From Asticcacaulis sp. AND118 (GTDB taxonomy: Bacteria; Pseudomonadota; Alphaproteobacteria; Caulobacterales; Caulobacteraceae), in NCBI RefSeq assembly GCF_020535245.1, contig NZ_CP084910.1, positions 2,332,501 through 2,396,500 of the forward strand: a DNA stretch of 64,000 nt, in the 5' to 3' direction. Position numbers and translations under genes: made by a program. The first letter of the stretch is position 1, and each line of letters starts with the position of its first letter. Below, piece by piece: positions 16,198 through 24,279 of the stretch. The notes under the pieces were generated by a model that had not been told where the DNA came from, ran no database searches, and saw only the letters and a list, made by a program, of their open reading frames with translations.

Positions 16198-17638
16198 CGC
16201 ACCTTTGGTTCTTAAAGGCACGGATGGCCGCCGCCGTGTAGTGACCGCCGCCAATCGCGCGGCCTTGCGCGGCGGCGTGCGGATCGGCATGCCGCTGACC
16301 CAGGCTCAGGTCCTGATCGAAGGGCTCATCGCACACGATGCCGAACCGGAGCGTGACGCCGAAGCACTGGATGTACTGGCACAATGGGGCCTGCGCACCT
16401 TCTCACCGCTGGTCGCGCCGGATGCGCCCGATGGCCTGATCATCGATGTGACCGGGGCCGATCACTTGCACGGCGGGGAAGCCGAACTGCTGCGTCATAT
16501 GGTGCAGAAACTGGCTGAGAAGCAAATCACGGCCCGCGCCGCCATCGCCGATACCCGTGGAGCCGCCCATGCTTTGGCGCGGTTCGTGGCGCGACCGATC
16601 CATCTGTGCCCGTGCGGACAGACGACGGCAGCGTTATCGCCCTTGCCGGTCGCCGCGCTGCGCGTGACACCGTCTCACTTACAGGACCTGAACCAGCTTG
16701 GCTTTGAGACCATTGGCGATTTGCTGCATCAGCCGCGTGCCCCTCTGGCCCAGCGTTTCGGTCCCGATCTGGTGCGCCGTCTCGATCAGGCGCTGGGGCA
16801 TACCGCCGAGCCTATAGAGCCCGTGCATCTGTCGGACGTAATCGCGGTCGAGCGCGGCTTCTTCGAGCCCATCGGCGCCCCCGAGACCCTGTCGCGCTAT
16901 ACTGCTAAGCTGACCGCCGATCTGTGCGAACGGCTGGAGACCAAGGGCCTGGGCGCGCGACAGGTCGATCTCTATTTCACCCGCGTCGACAATCGCATCG
17001 AGGCCATCCGGGTCGGCATGGCGAGGCCGGTGCGCGATCCGACCCGCCTCACGCGACTACTGTGCGACAAGCTGGAGACGGTCGAACCGGGTTTCGGCAT
17101 CGAACGCATGCGGTTGGTTGCTACCGAGGCCGAGCCACTGGCCCCGGTTCAGGTCTCCCATACCGAAGAGAACACGATCGATCTGGCGGCACTGATCGAC
17201 GTGCTGTCGAACCGGATCGGCGATGGGCAGCTCTACCGCGTGATGCCCGTGCATAGCGACGTCCCCGAACGCGCGACTCGCCGCTGCGATCCACTGGATG
17301 CGGTGACGTCGAACGGGGCAGGCCATTGGCCTCAACACTGGCCGCGCCCCATGCGGCTGTTCCCCAAGCCGGAAGCCATCCGCACGCTGGCGCAGCTTCC
17401 CGATCATCCGCCGACGCATATTATCTGGAGGGGCACACGTTACCACGTCATCGCTGCCGACGGGCCTGAGCGTATCTTCGGCGAATGGTGGCTACGCGAT
17501 GGCGAGATCGCCGCCGTGCGCGACTATTTCCGGGTCGAGATCGAAACGGGCGAGCGGCTGTGGATTTACCGCTCCGGCGATGGCGAAGACGCTGAGACCG
17601 GCGATCAGAACTGGCATCTGCACGGGATGTTCGCATGA
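16100..17638 (+). CDS. imuB: ImuB, Y-family polymerase-like mutasome hub
   Basis: ImuB is a Y-family polymerase homologue lacking the catalytic carboxylates. It binds the beta clamp and bridges ImuA and DnaE2. The N-terminus MPRVVSLWLPQWSIDRWRR and VVTAANRAALRGGVRIGMPL match the family; DGLIIDVTGADHLHGGE, where polymerases have the catalytic pair, keeps only part of it. A PALM-like middle and a long C-terminal region ending in YRSGDGEDAETGDQNWHLHG follow. The start at 16100 overlaps imuA by 98 bases, as is usual for this operon. The stop overlaps the dnaE2 start (ATGA). Confidence 0.93.
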   Translation: MPRVVSLWLPQWSIDRWRRRTVRITGTSGSPPDAPLVLKGTDGRRRVVTAANRAALRGGVRIGMPLTQAQVLIEGLIAHDAEPERDAEALDVLAQWGLRTFSPLVAPDAPDGLIIDVTGADHLHGGEAELLRHMVQKLAEKQITARAAIADTRGAAHALARFVARPIHLCPCGQTTAALSPLPVAALRVTPSHLQDLNQLGFETIGDLLHQPRAPLAQRFGPDLVRRLDQALGHTAEPIEPVHLSDVIAVERGFFEPIGAPETLSRYTAKLTADLCERLETKGLGARQVDLYFTRVDNRIEAIRVGMARPVRDPTRLTRLLCDKLETVEPGFGIERMRLVATEAEPLAPVQVSHTEENTIDLAALIDVLSNRIGDGQLYRVMPVHSDVPERATRRCDPLDAVTSNGAGHWPQHWPRPMRLFPKPEAIRTLAQLPDHPPTHIIWRGTRYHVIAADGPERIFGEWWLRDGEIAAVRDYFRVEIETGERLWIYRSGDGEDAETGDQNWHLHGMFA

Positions 17639-20600
17639 GGTATGCCGAACTTCAGGTGACGACGCATTTCTCGTTCCTGCGCGGGGCCAGCGCACCGGAC
17701 GAACTGTTCGCGCGCGCCGCCGAACTGGGCATATCGACGCTGGGCGTCGTCGATCGCAACAGCCTCGCCGGAATGGTGCGGGCTTGGGTCGCGGCGAAGG
17801 ACAGCGGTGTGCGGCTCCTCCCCGGCTGTCGGCTCGACCTGCGCGACGGCATGTCGATCCTCGTCTATCCCACTAACAAGACGGCGTGGACCCATCTGTG
17901 CCGCCTGCTGTCGCTGGGCAAGGGCCGCGCGGGCAAAGGCAAGTGCGACCTCGGGTGGGACGATGTCGAGGCGTGGCACGAAGGCTTGCTGGCCATTCTG
18001 ATCCCCGATGCGCCTGACGAGACCTGTGCGGGGCAATTGCACCGCTTGAAGGCGCTGTTCGGCGACCGCGCCTATATGGTCCTGACCCTGCGACGAAGGC
18101 CGAACGATCAGATACGCCTGCACGGCCTGTCGGAACTGGCCGCCCGCGCCGGAGTGCCCACCGTCGTCACCAATGATGTGCTGTTCCATGCACCTGAGCG
18201 ACGGCTATTGCAGGACGTGGTGACCTGCATCCGGCATAACTGCACCATCGACGAACTGGGCTTTCGCCGTGAGCGCCACGCCGACCGTTATCTAAAATCA
18301 CCGGAAGAGATGGCCCGCCTCTTCCCGCGTTACGTGGAAGCACTATCCCGCACGCAGGAGATTGTCGCGCGCTGCGCATTCGACCTCAGCCACCTTGAAT
18401 ACCAGTATCCGGATGAAACTACCCATCCGGAGCTGACGCCGCAGGAGACGCTGGAGAAGTTCACGTGGGAGGGCGCGGCGGCCCGATATCCCAAGGGCCT
18501 TTCCGACAAGGTGCGGGCGCAACTCGACAAGGAACTGAAGCTCATCGGCAAGCTGGGCTATGCGGCCTACTTCCTGACCGTCCATGCCATCGTCAAGTTC
18601 GCCCGCTCGCAGGACATTCTTTGTCAGGGGCGCGGCTCGGCGGCCAACAGTGCGGTGTGCTTCGTGCTGGGCATCACCGAGGTCAATCCGATGGAGCACG
18701 ACCTCCTATTCGAGCGCTTCATCTCGGAGAACCGCAATGAACCGCCCGACATCGATGTCGATTTCGAGCACGCACGGCGCGAGACCGTCATTCAATGGGT
18801 CTTCGACACCTATGGCCGCAACCACGCCGCATTGGTTGCCGTCGTCAGTCGTTACCGCACGCGCGGCGCTCTGCGCGATGTCGGCAAGGCGCTGGGCCTG
18901 ACCGAAGATGTGCTGAAGACCCTATCGTCACAGTACCGGCACTGGGCCAGCAGCGTCGATCGCCAGCATCTGGCTGGGCTGGGGCTAAACCTCGCCGACC
19001 GGCGCATCCGCCTGACGCTCGAACTGACCGAGCAGTTGATCGGCTTTCCGCGCCATCTGTCGCAGCATCCCGGCGGCTTTGTCCTGACGCGGGACCGGCT
19101 GGACGATCTGTGCGTCATCGAGCCGGCGGCGATGGCAAACCGCCAGGTCGTCGAATGGGACAAGGACGATATCGACGCACTGAAGTTCATGAAGGTCGAT
19201 TGTCTGGCGCTCGGCATGCTGACCGCCATGAAAAAGAGTTTCGAGCTTTTGAAGGCGCACAAGGGCGTCGCCATCAGCGGGCGGACGTGGAACATGGCGG
19301 ACATCCCCGCCGAGGACACGCCGACCTACGACATGATCTGCAAGGCCGACACGATCGGCGTGTTCCAGATCGAAAGCCGCGCCCAGATGTCGATGTTGCC
19401 GCGCCTGCGGCCGCGCACCTTCTACGATCTGGCTATCGAGGTCGCCATTGTCCGTCCCGGCCCGATCCAGGGCGACATGGTGCACCCTTATCTGCGCCGC
19501 AAGCACGGGCTCGAAGTCCCGGATTACCCACACCCGGATGTCGAAGAGATTCTGGGCCGGACCTTCGGCGTACCTCTGTTTCAGGAACACGCCATGAAGG
19601 TCGCCGTGGTCTGCGCCGGGTTCACCGCCGACGAGGCCGACCATGTGCGCCGCAGCCTCGCCACCTTCAAACACACGGGCGGCGTGAAGAATTTCCGCGA
19701 CAAGATGACCAGAGGGATGCTGGAGCGCGGCTACGAGCCGGCCTATGCCGAGCGCCTGATCAAACAACTCGAAGGCTTCGGTTCCTACGGCTTCCCGGAA
19801 AGTCACGCCATCTCCTTCGCCATGATCGCCTATGCCTCGTCGTGGATGAAGTGCCACCATCCGGATGTGTTCCTTTGCGCTTTGCTCAATTCCCAACCGA
19901 TGGGCTTCTACGCCCCGGCTCAACTGGTGCGCGATGCCCGCGACCATGGCGTCGAGGTGCGCCCGGCCTGTGTCAACGCCTCGCGCTGGGACTGTACGCT
20001 AGAGCCTAACGGCAAATATTTTGCCGTTAGGCTCGGCCTGCGCATGGTCAAGGGCCTGTCGGAATCCGACGCTGTTCAGCTTGTTCTGACCCGCGAAGAC
20101 ACGCCCTTTACCTCCATAGACGACACATGGCGGCGCAGCGGCTTACCCGCCTCGACCCTCGCCAAACTGGCCGAAGCTGACGCCTTCCTGCCGTCCTTGG
20201 GTCAGTCCCGACGTGAGGCTCTGTGGACATTGAAAGGCCTCAACGACCGCCCTCTCCCTTTGTTCGCCGCTGCTGAGGCAGAGGAGGCTGTCGAACCCGA
20301 TGTCGCGCTGAGGCCTATGACTGCGGGACACGAGGTGGTAGCCGATTATGGGCATGTCGGCCTGTCGCTCAAGGACCACCCGGTCAAGTTCCTGCGTGGC
20401 GAACTGACGGCGCGCGGCGTGGAGACCTGCCAGGACGCCACGTCCAAGCCCGACAAGAGCCGAGCGGTGGTTTCAGGCCTCGTCTTGGTGCGCCAGCGCC
20501 CCGGCACGGCCAAGAGCGTGACCTTTATGACCATCGAGGACGAAACGGGCAGCGCCAATATTGTCATCTGGTCAAGAATTTACGAAGCGCAACGCCGTAC

Positions 20601-20865
20601 CATTGTCACCGCGCGCATGGTCGCCATCGCCGGACAAATCCAGAAGGAAGGCGAGGTCGTGCATCTCGTCGCCGACCACGTCAGCGACCTGTCCGACCTG
20701 CTCGATAGCGTTAGCGACCGTAATGACGCCTTCCGCCTGCCGCACGGACGCGGTGACGAATTCCGCACCGGCGAACCCGGCCCCGATCCGCGCACGCTGA
20801 GACGCACAGGTTCACGCGCCGCTCAATCTCCAGCCATCCTTGTAAAGTCGCGGGATTTTCATTGA
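17635..20865 (+). CDS. dnaE2: DnaE2, error-prone DNA polymerase III alpha subunit
   Basis: Carries out SOS translesion synthesis with ImuA/ImuB. The 1076-residue length fits DnaE2. Features in order: an N-terminal PHP domain (YAELQVTTHFSFLRGAS), the polymerase palm with GRGSAANSAVCFVLGIT and PPDIDVDFEHARRE, FPRHLSQHPGGFVL, LKFMKVDCLALGML, IVRPGPIQGDMVHPYLRR, QEHAMKVAV, and a C-terminal OB-fold (FMTIEDETGSANIVIW) ending in KSRDFH. A perfect inverted repeat lies inside the coding region at 20002-20034, encoding the LEPNGKYFAVRLG loop. Both flanking parts are intact, so the gene is probably functional. Confidence 0.96.
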   Translation: MRYAELQVTTHFSFLRGASAPDELFARAAELGISTLGVVDRNSLAGMVRAWVAAKDSGVRLLPGCRLDLRDGMSILVYPTNKTAWTHLCRLLSLGKGRAGKGKCDLGWDDVEAWHEGLLAILIPDAPDETCAGQLHRLKALFGDRAYMVLTLRRRPNDQIRLHGLSELAARAGVPTVVTNDVLFHAPERRLLQDVVTCIRHNCTIDELGFRRERHADRYLKSPEEMARLFPRYVEALSRTQEIVARCAFDLSHLEYQYPDETTHPELTPQETLEKFTWEGAAARYPKGLSDKVRAQLDKELKLIGKLGYAAYFLTVHAIVKFARSQDILCQGRGSAANSAVCFVLGITEVNPMEHDLLFERFISENRNEPPDIDVDFEHARRETVIQWVFDTYGRNHAALVAVVSRYRTRGALRDVGKALGLTEDVLKTLSSQYRHWASSVDRQHLAGLGLNLADRRIRLTLELTEQLIGFPRHLSQHPGGFVLTRDRLDDLCVIEPAAMANRQVVEWDKDDIDALKFMKVDCLALGMLTAMKKSFELLKAHKGVAISGRTWNMADIPAEDTPTYDMICKADTIGVFQIESRAQMSMLPRLRPRTFYDLAIEVAIVRPGPIQGDMVHPYLRRKHGLEVPDYPHPDVEEILGRTFGVPLFQEHAMKVAVVCAGFTADEADHVRRSLATFKHTGGVKNFRDKMTRGMLERGYEPAYAERLIKQLEGFGSYGFPESHAISFAMIAYASSWMKCHHPDVFLCALLNSQPMGFYAPAQLVRDARDHGVEVRPACVNASRWDCTLEPNGKYFAVRLGLRMVKGLSESDAVQLVLTREDTPFTSIDDTWRRSGLPASTLAKLAEADAFLPSLGQSRREALWTLKGLNDRPLPLFAAAEAEEAVEPDVALRPMTAGHEVVADYGHVGLSLKDHPVKFLRGELTARGVETCQDATSKPDKSRAVVSGLVLVRQRPGTAKSVTFMTIEDETGSANIVIWSRIYEAQRRTIVTARMVAIAGQIQKEGEVVHLVADHVSDLSDLLDSVSDRNDAFRLPHGRGDEFRTGEPGPDPRTLRRTGSRAAQSPAILVKSRDFH
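20002..20034. repeat. Perfect 15-bp inverted repeat within dnaE2
   Basis: GAGCCTAACGGCAAA (20002-20016) and its exact reverse complement (20020-20034) are separated by TAT. The frame stays open across it. A palindrome this long is not expected by chance in coding DNA. Confidence 0.95.
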
Positions 20866-21103
20866 TTTTTTGATGTACCTGCCTTTATGCAACCTACTAA
20901 AGCGCAGAACACTTCCTGCTTGTGATTCCAGTTTCCCTGCTTTTTCGTCAGGGAATTTTCACACAAGCAGCAAACCTTTCGCCAGCCCTTAAAGATACTA
21001 TTTCCCTGATTTACACCAACTATAGGGAAGCCAGACTAAGTGACTGACAAAAGTGTCCGCCACCATTCCTTTTTCTTTTATTATAAGGCTTTGTGGGGAC
21101 CGG
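20866..21103. other. Intergenic segment with TTCCCTG/CAGGGAA repeats
   Basis: The segment after dnaE2 has no gene. It contains TTTCCCTG and CAGGGAA in inverted orientation near 20932-20956, a further TTTCCCTG near 21001 and an imperfect TAGGGAA near 21025. Similar CAGGGAA-rich stretches commonly flank integrases in alphaproteobacteria, in line with the adjacent recombinase remnant. Confidence 0.5.
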
Positions 21104-21258
21104 TTAATTTACGATCCGATGTAGTCCCACGCCCAACTCCTCGAAATACCGGTCCATAGCCTTACGGCCAGCGGCCAGGTAGTCCAGTACTCTTCGGTGA
21201 CACCCGGCATTTTGTGTCCGAGCACAGGCTATACGGCGTCACATCGTCGGGGAGCCGC
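21104..21258 (-). pseudogene. Tyrosine recombinase (phage-type integrase) C-terminal remnant
   Basis: Three frames of the minus strand together read LPDDVTPYSL, then LGHKMPGVTEEY, then YLAAGRKAMDRYFEELGVG ending LHRIVN and a stop. This is the tail of a tyrosine recombinase: the RH...LGH box and the tyrosine segment, broken by a deletion and frameshifts. It cannot encode a working enzyme. It marks the left edge of an island-like region. Confidence 0.75.
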
Positions 21259-21265
21259 CGTCTGA

Positions 21266-21913
21266 TCACCGCTTTCCATGTTCGCCCGGCTCAGCCGTGC
21301 CCCATACGCGCATTGCCGTTCTAACGACCGCCTCCAGATCCTGCGACCGCGCCCCATCTCGCGCCAGGATCGACATTCCGGCGACTATTGTCTGGACAAA
21401 CCGCGCCAGCCCCTCAATATCCGTTGAGGGCGGGAACTCACCTTCTGAGACGGCCTGTTCCAGACGTTCTTTCAAGCGCTTGTAAGCGCTCATGCGCTCG
21501 TTGCGCACGATTTCGCCGAGCTCTGGATAGCCTTCATGGCCGACCGACGACAAGGTGACCATGCAGCCGCGCGGCATATCCGAGACCTCGCCGCTCAGCG
21601 CTTTGGACAGCCCCATAAGGTAAACCTCTATCGCTTCTCTCGCCGTAGGCGCCGCGCGAAACGCGCCCCAGGCATAGAAATCATAACTGTCCACATAGTG
21701 TCGCACCGCTTCGGCGTAAAGCGCCTCTTTAGACCCGAAGGCCGCATAGAGACTAGGCGAACCGATCCCCATGACTTCGGTCAGATCGGAAATAGAGGTG
21801 GCGGCAAATCCCTTGCACCAGAACAAGCGCATCGCCTTTGTAAGGGCTGCCTCACGATCGAACGCGCGAGGGCGTCCCCTCACTCGCGGAGACGCAGGCC
21901 CATCACCCGACAT
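21266..21913 (-). CDS. TetR/AcrR-family regulator (TetR-1)
   Basis: The N-terminal HTH is clear: RAFDREAALTKAMRLFWCKG, FAATSISDLTEVMGIGSPSL, YAAFGSKEALYAEAV. The C-terminal ligand domain matches the TetR_C group seen in many oxidoreductase regulators (MPRGCMVTLSSVGHEGYPEL). The ATG at 21913 is selected because longer frames would translate through two ATCGATCGAT operators. It is divergent from an SDR gene, which it probably represses until an inducer, perhaps the SDR substrate, binds. Confidence 0.9.
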   Translation of the reverse strand: MSGDGPASPRVRGRPRAFDREAALTKAMRLFWCKGFAATSISDLTEVMGIGSPSLYAAFGSKEALYAEAVRHYVDSYDFYAWGAFRAAPTAREAIEVYLMGLSKALSGEVSDMPRGCMVTLSSVGHEGYPELGEIVRNERMSAYKRLKERLEQAVSEGEFPPSTDIEGLARFVQTIVAGMSILARDGARSQDLEAVVRTAMRVWGTAEPGEHGKR

Positions 21914-21929
21914 ATGCGTTTCAGATTTT

Positions 21930-22000
21930 TGCATCGATCGATACATAACACCTGAACGGCCAGTTCTCAATGCGACCGCATTTTTGTATCGATCGGTATA
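21930..22000. promoter_or_regulatory. Pair of TetR-1 operators
   Basis: TGCATCGATCGATACAT at 21930-21946 and TGTATCGATCGGTATA at 21985-22000 share an ATCGATCG(A/G)T core, about 55 bases apart centre to centre. A TTGACA hexamer at 22008 for the SDR gene lies directly next to the second site. Confidence 0.8.
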
Positions 22001-22069
22001 TAATTTCTTGACACTCCCCATCACTCACACCAATTAATTCTGTGTCGTTCGTTACAGAAAGGTATGACA

Positions 22070-22810
22070 ATGAGTGAATTAATTGGAAAACGCGCACTCG
22101 TGACCGGTGGCTCAAGAGGTATCGGTGCCGCAATCGCCATTGCATTGGCCGATAAGGGGGCAGACGTCGCCCTCACCTATGCCGGCGCTGCGGATCGCGC
22201 CGCCGCTGTCGTCAAGGCTATAGAAGCCAAAGGCCGCAAGGGGCTGGCTATACAGGCCGATAGCCGTGATCCGGCGGCCGTGAAACGCTCCGTTGAGGCC
22301 ACGGTTCAGGCGCTGGGCGGTCTCGATATTCTGGTCAATAATGCCGCTATTGTGCACTATAATCTGATCAGCGCCATCTCGGTCGAGGAAATCGATTCGA
22401 TGTTCGAAACCAATGTTCGGGGCCCGATCCTGGCGGCCCAGGCGGCCATTCCTCACCTGCCGGCAGGCGGGCGCATCATTTCGATTGGGTCGGCCGGTGC
22501 CGATCGTATCGTCGGAGAGCCGGGCTCAGTTTACTATATGACCAAATCTGCGCTCCAATCCTTCAACCGCGGCCTTGCCCGCGAGCTTGGCCCCCGTGAC
22601 ATCACCGTGAACCTCGTCCAGCCCGGATCGACCGATACCGATATGAACCCGGCCAATGGCGAGTTCGCCGACTGGCAACGCTCGCTGATACCGCTCGGAC
22701 GCTTCGGCGAACCGGCGGATGTCGCGGCGGCTGTGGTGTTTCTGGCCAGTCCAGCCGCCAGGCAAATTACCGGAACGATTCTAAACGTCGACGGCGGGGC
22801 GCTTACCTGA
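22070..22810 (+). CDS. Short-chain dehydrogenase/reductase (SDR), regulated by TetR-1
   Basis: A classical NAD(P)-dependent SDR of about 246 residues. It has the nucleotide motif TGGSRGIGAA near residue 12, the DILVNNAAI strand, catalytic Ser in SIGSAGA, the YYMTK catalytic Tyr/Lys, and the C-terminal ITGTILNVDGG. The basic residue after the TGG motif suggests NADPH. The substrate is unknown. The ATG at 22070 is preferred over 22064 because AGAAAGG then lies at normal spacing. It is divergent from TetR-1 and followed by a strong terminator. Confidence 0.9.
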   Translation: MSELIGKRALVTGGSRGIGAAIAIALADKGADVALTYAGAADRAAAVVKAIEAKGRKGLAIQADSRDPAAVKRSVEATVQALGGLDILVNNAAIVHYNLISAISVEEIDSMFETNVRGPILAAQAAIPHLPAGGRIISIGSAGADRIVGEPGSVYYMTKSALQSFNRGLARELGPRDITVNLVQPGSTDTDMNPANGEFADWQRSLIPLGRFGEPADVAAAVVFLASPAARQITGTILNVDGGALT

Positions 22811-22830
22811 TCGCATTGACAGCCGCAAGA

Positions 22831-22864
22831 AGCCGGGAGGCGACCGAGTGGCCTCCCGGCTTTT
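22831..22864 (+). terminator. Intrinsic terminator after the SDR gene
   Basis: AGCCGGGAGGC and GCCTCCCGGCT pair around a 9-base loop and are followed by TTT, between convergent SDR and RidA genes. Confidence 0.88.
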
Positions 22865-22900
22865 ATGCTCGAAAGCGGTCCTTGCCCTTACCGGTTTACA

Positions 22901-23296
22901 TTATTCTGCCGGAATCCGCGCGATGACCTTGATCTCGAAATCGAACCCAGCAAGCCAATTGACTCCGATGGCGGTCCAGTTGGGATAAGGCGCCTGCGGA
23001 AAGACTTCGGCTTTAACGGCCATAATCGTGGCGAACTGGTTTTCAGGGTCGGTATGAAAAGTCGTTACATCGACAATATCGTCGAGCCCGCATCCCCCGG
23101 CCTTGAGGGTCGCTTCGAGATTAGCGAACGCGCGTCGCACCTGGGCCTCAAAGTCCGGTTCGGGTGAACCGTCGTCACGGCTACCGACCTGGCCGGAAAC
23201 AAACAGCAGGTCGCCCGATCGGATAGCCGCAGAATAGGTATGGTTCTTGTACAGGTCATGTCGACCGGCGGGAAAAACAGCGTCACGTTTGGACAT
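22901..23296 (-). CDS. RidA/YjgF-family protein
   Basis: A 131-residue RidA-fold protein. RidA enzymes deaminate reactive enamine/imine intermediates, while many paralogues have other roles. Visible: SAAIRSGDLLFVSGQVGSRD, FANLEATLKAGGCGLDDIVD and a TFHTDPENQFATIM region. The arginine of canonical RidA near the C-terminus seems absent (FEIKVIARIPAE keeps IKVIA and R). It starts after AGGAGG with eight bases of spacing. It is divergent from a second TetR gene with palindromic operators between them, so it is likely the target of TetR-2. Confidence 0.9.
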   Translation of the reverse strand: MSKRDAVFPAGRHDLYKNHTYSAAIRSGDLLFVSGQVGSRDDGSPEPDFEAQVRRAFANLEATLKAGGCGLDDIVDVTTFHTDPENQFATIMAVKAEVFPQAPYPNWTAIGVNWLAGFDFEIKVIARIPAE

Positions 23297-23361
23297 AGGG
23301 TAGCCTCCTGAAGCAGATCACAAGATGCAATCTGACATATTGACATTCGGTCGCGCCCGTT

Positions 23362-23426
23362 CATATACGCGACGTATATGATGTAGTGCGCTGATTGCCC
23401 AAATCAAGCGGCATACGATGCGTATG
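23362..23426. promoter_or_regulatory. Pair of TetR-2 operators
   Basis: CATATACG-CGA-CGTATATG (23362-23380) and CATACG-ATG-CGTATG (23412-23426) are inverted repeats of the same type, centred about 48 bases apart, between the divergent RidA and TetR-2 genes. Confidence 0.82.
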
Positions 23427-23442
23427 TGAATAAGGACTGATT

Positions 23443-24036
23443 ATGGCCAGATCCCGCTTGGAAACCATGGCAGAGAACCGCGCCAAACTGATCGCGGCTG
23501 GGCGACGCGCCTTTGCGTCTCAGGGGTTTGCAGCCGCGTCCATGGATGAACTTACCGCTTCGGTCGGGTTGACGCGCGGCGCGCTCTATCACAATTTTGG
23601 CGATAAGAAGGGCCTACTTGCCGCCGTGGTGGCGGAAGTGGACGGTGAAATGGCGTCGCGCGCCCGGGCCGCCAGCCTTACCGCGGGTGACGAATGGGAA
23701 CAGCTTCTGGCGGAGGGGGCAGCCTACATCGCGATGGCGCTTGATCCGGAGGTAAAAAGGATCGTTCTGCTCGATGGTCCGGCCTTTCTCGGAGACCCCT
23801 CTCAATGGCCCAGCCAGAACGCCTGTTTGCAGACGACAACCGAAGCTGTTGAAAAATTGATCGCTGGCGGCATTATGAAGCCCATAGATGTTGAGGCCGC
23901 GGCGCGCCTTCTGTGCGGAGCCGCCCTGAACGCCGCATTGTGGGTAGCCGCCAGCGATACGCCGCAAGACGCCTTGCCCAAGGCTACCGAAGCTTTCCGT
24001 CTGATGGCGGGAGGCTTTTTGCCCGAGAGACGCTAG
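23443..24036 (+). CDS. TetR/AcrR-family regulator (TetR-2)
   Basis: The HTH domain occupies residues 8-55 (ENRAKLIAAGRRAFASQGF, AASMDELTASVGLTRGALYH, NFGDKKGLLAAVV). The C-terminal domain contains ALDPEVKRIVLLDGPAFLGD, a pattern of the TetR_C group with LLDGPAVLG. It is probably a repressor of itself and the divergent RidA gene. Its TAG stop codon is contributed by the CTAG end of repeat copy 2, so the last residues ERR may have been set by the repeat insertion. Confidence 0.9.
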   Translation: MARSRLETMAENRAKLIAAGRRAFASQGFAAASMDELTASVGLTRGALYHNFGDKKGLLAAVVAEVDGEMASRARAASLTAGDEWEQLLAEGAAYIAMALDPEVKRIVLLDGPAFLGDPSQWPSQNACLQTTTEAVEKLIAGGIMKPIDVEAAARLLCGAALNAALWVAASDTPQDALPKATEAFRLMAGGFLPERR

Positions 24037-24138
24037 AGCGAGATGATTTAAAGTGGAAACATCATCTCGCTCTCAGTTTTTGAGCGGTCGGGCAATTTTT
24101 CCGAAAAGCGGTGCCTACTTTATCGGATTGTGCTCTAG
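24033..24138 (+). repeat. Dispersed CTAG-ended intergenic repeat, copy 2
   Basis: CTAGAGCGAGATGAT and ATCATCTCGCTCT form a 13-bp perfect stem. TTTTTGAGCGGTCGGGCAA follows, then CCGAAAAG facing CTTTATCGG, and the element closes with GTGCTCTAG. It is almost identical to copy 3 (58503-58609, opposite orientation) and related to copy 1. The opening CTAG provides the stop codon of TetR-2. Confidence 0.9.
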
Positions 24139-24156
24139 GCTGAGGTGACGAATTAA

Positions 24157-24250
24157 TCATTTGAGCCAAAGCATGATGCCGGCGATTTTGATGAAGCCGA
24201 GGAAATTGGCGGTAAGTTTGTCGTATCTGGTAGCAAGCCCCGCCGCATTT
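24157..24250 (-). pseudogene. IS5-type transposase C-terminal remnant
   Basis: On the minus strand a frame reads GLATRYDKLTANFLGFIKIA, then GIMLWLK and a stop. The ATRYDKLxxNFL signature is the C-terminus of IS5-family (IS427-like) transposases. The rest of the element is missing; the GH115 gene ends only 30 bases away. Confidence 0.75.
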
Positions 24251-24279
24251 CATTAAAGGCTTCATCCCATAGAAAGCCG

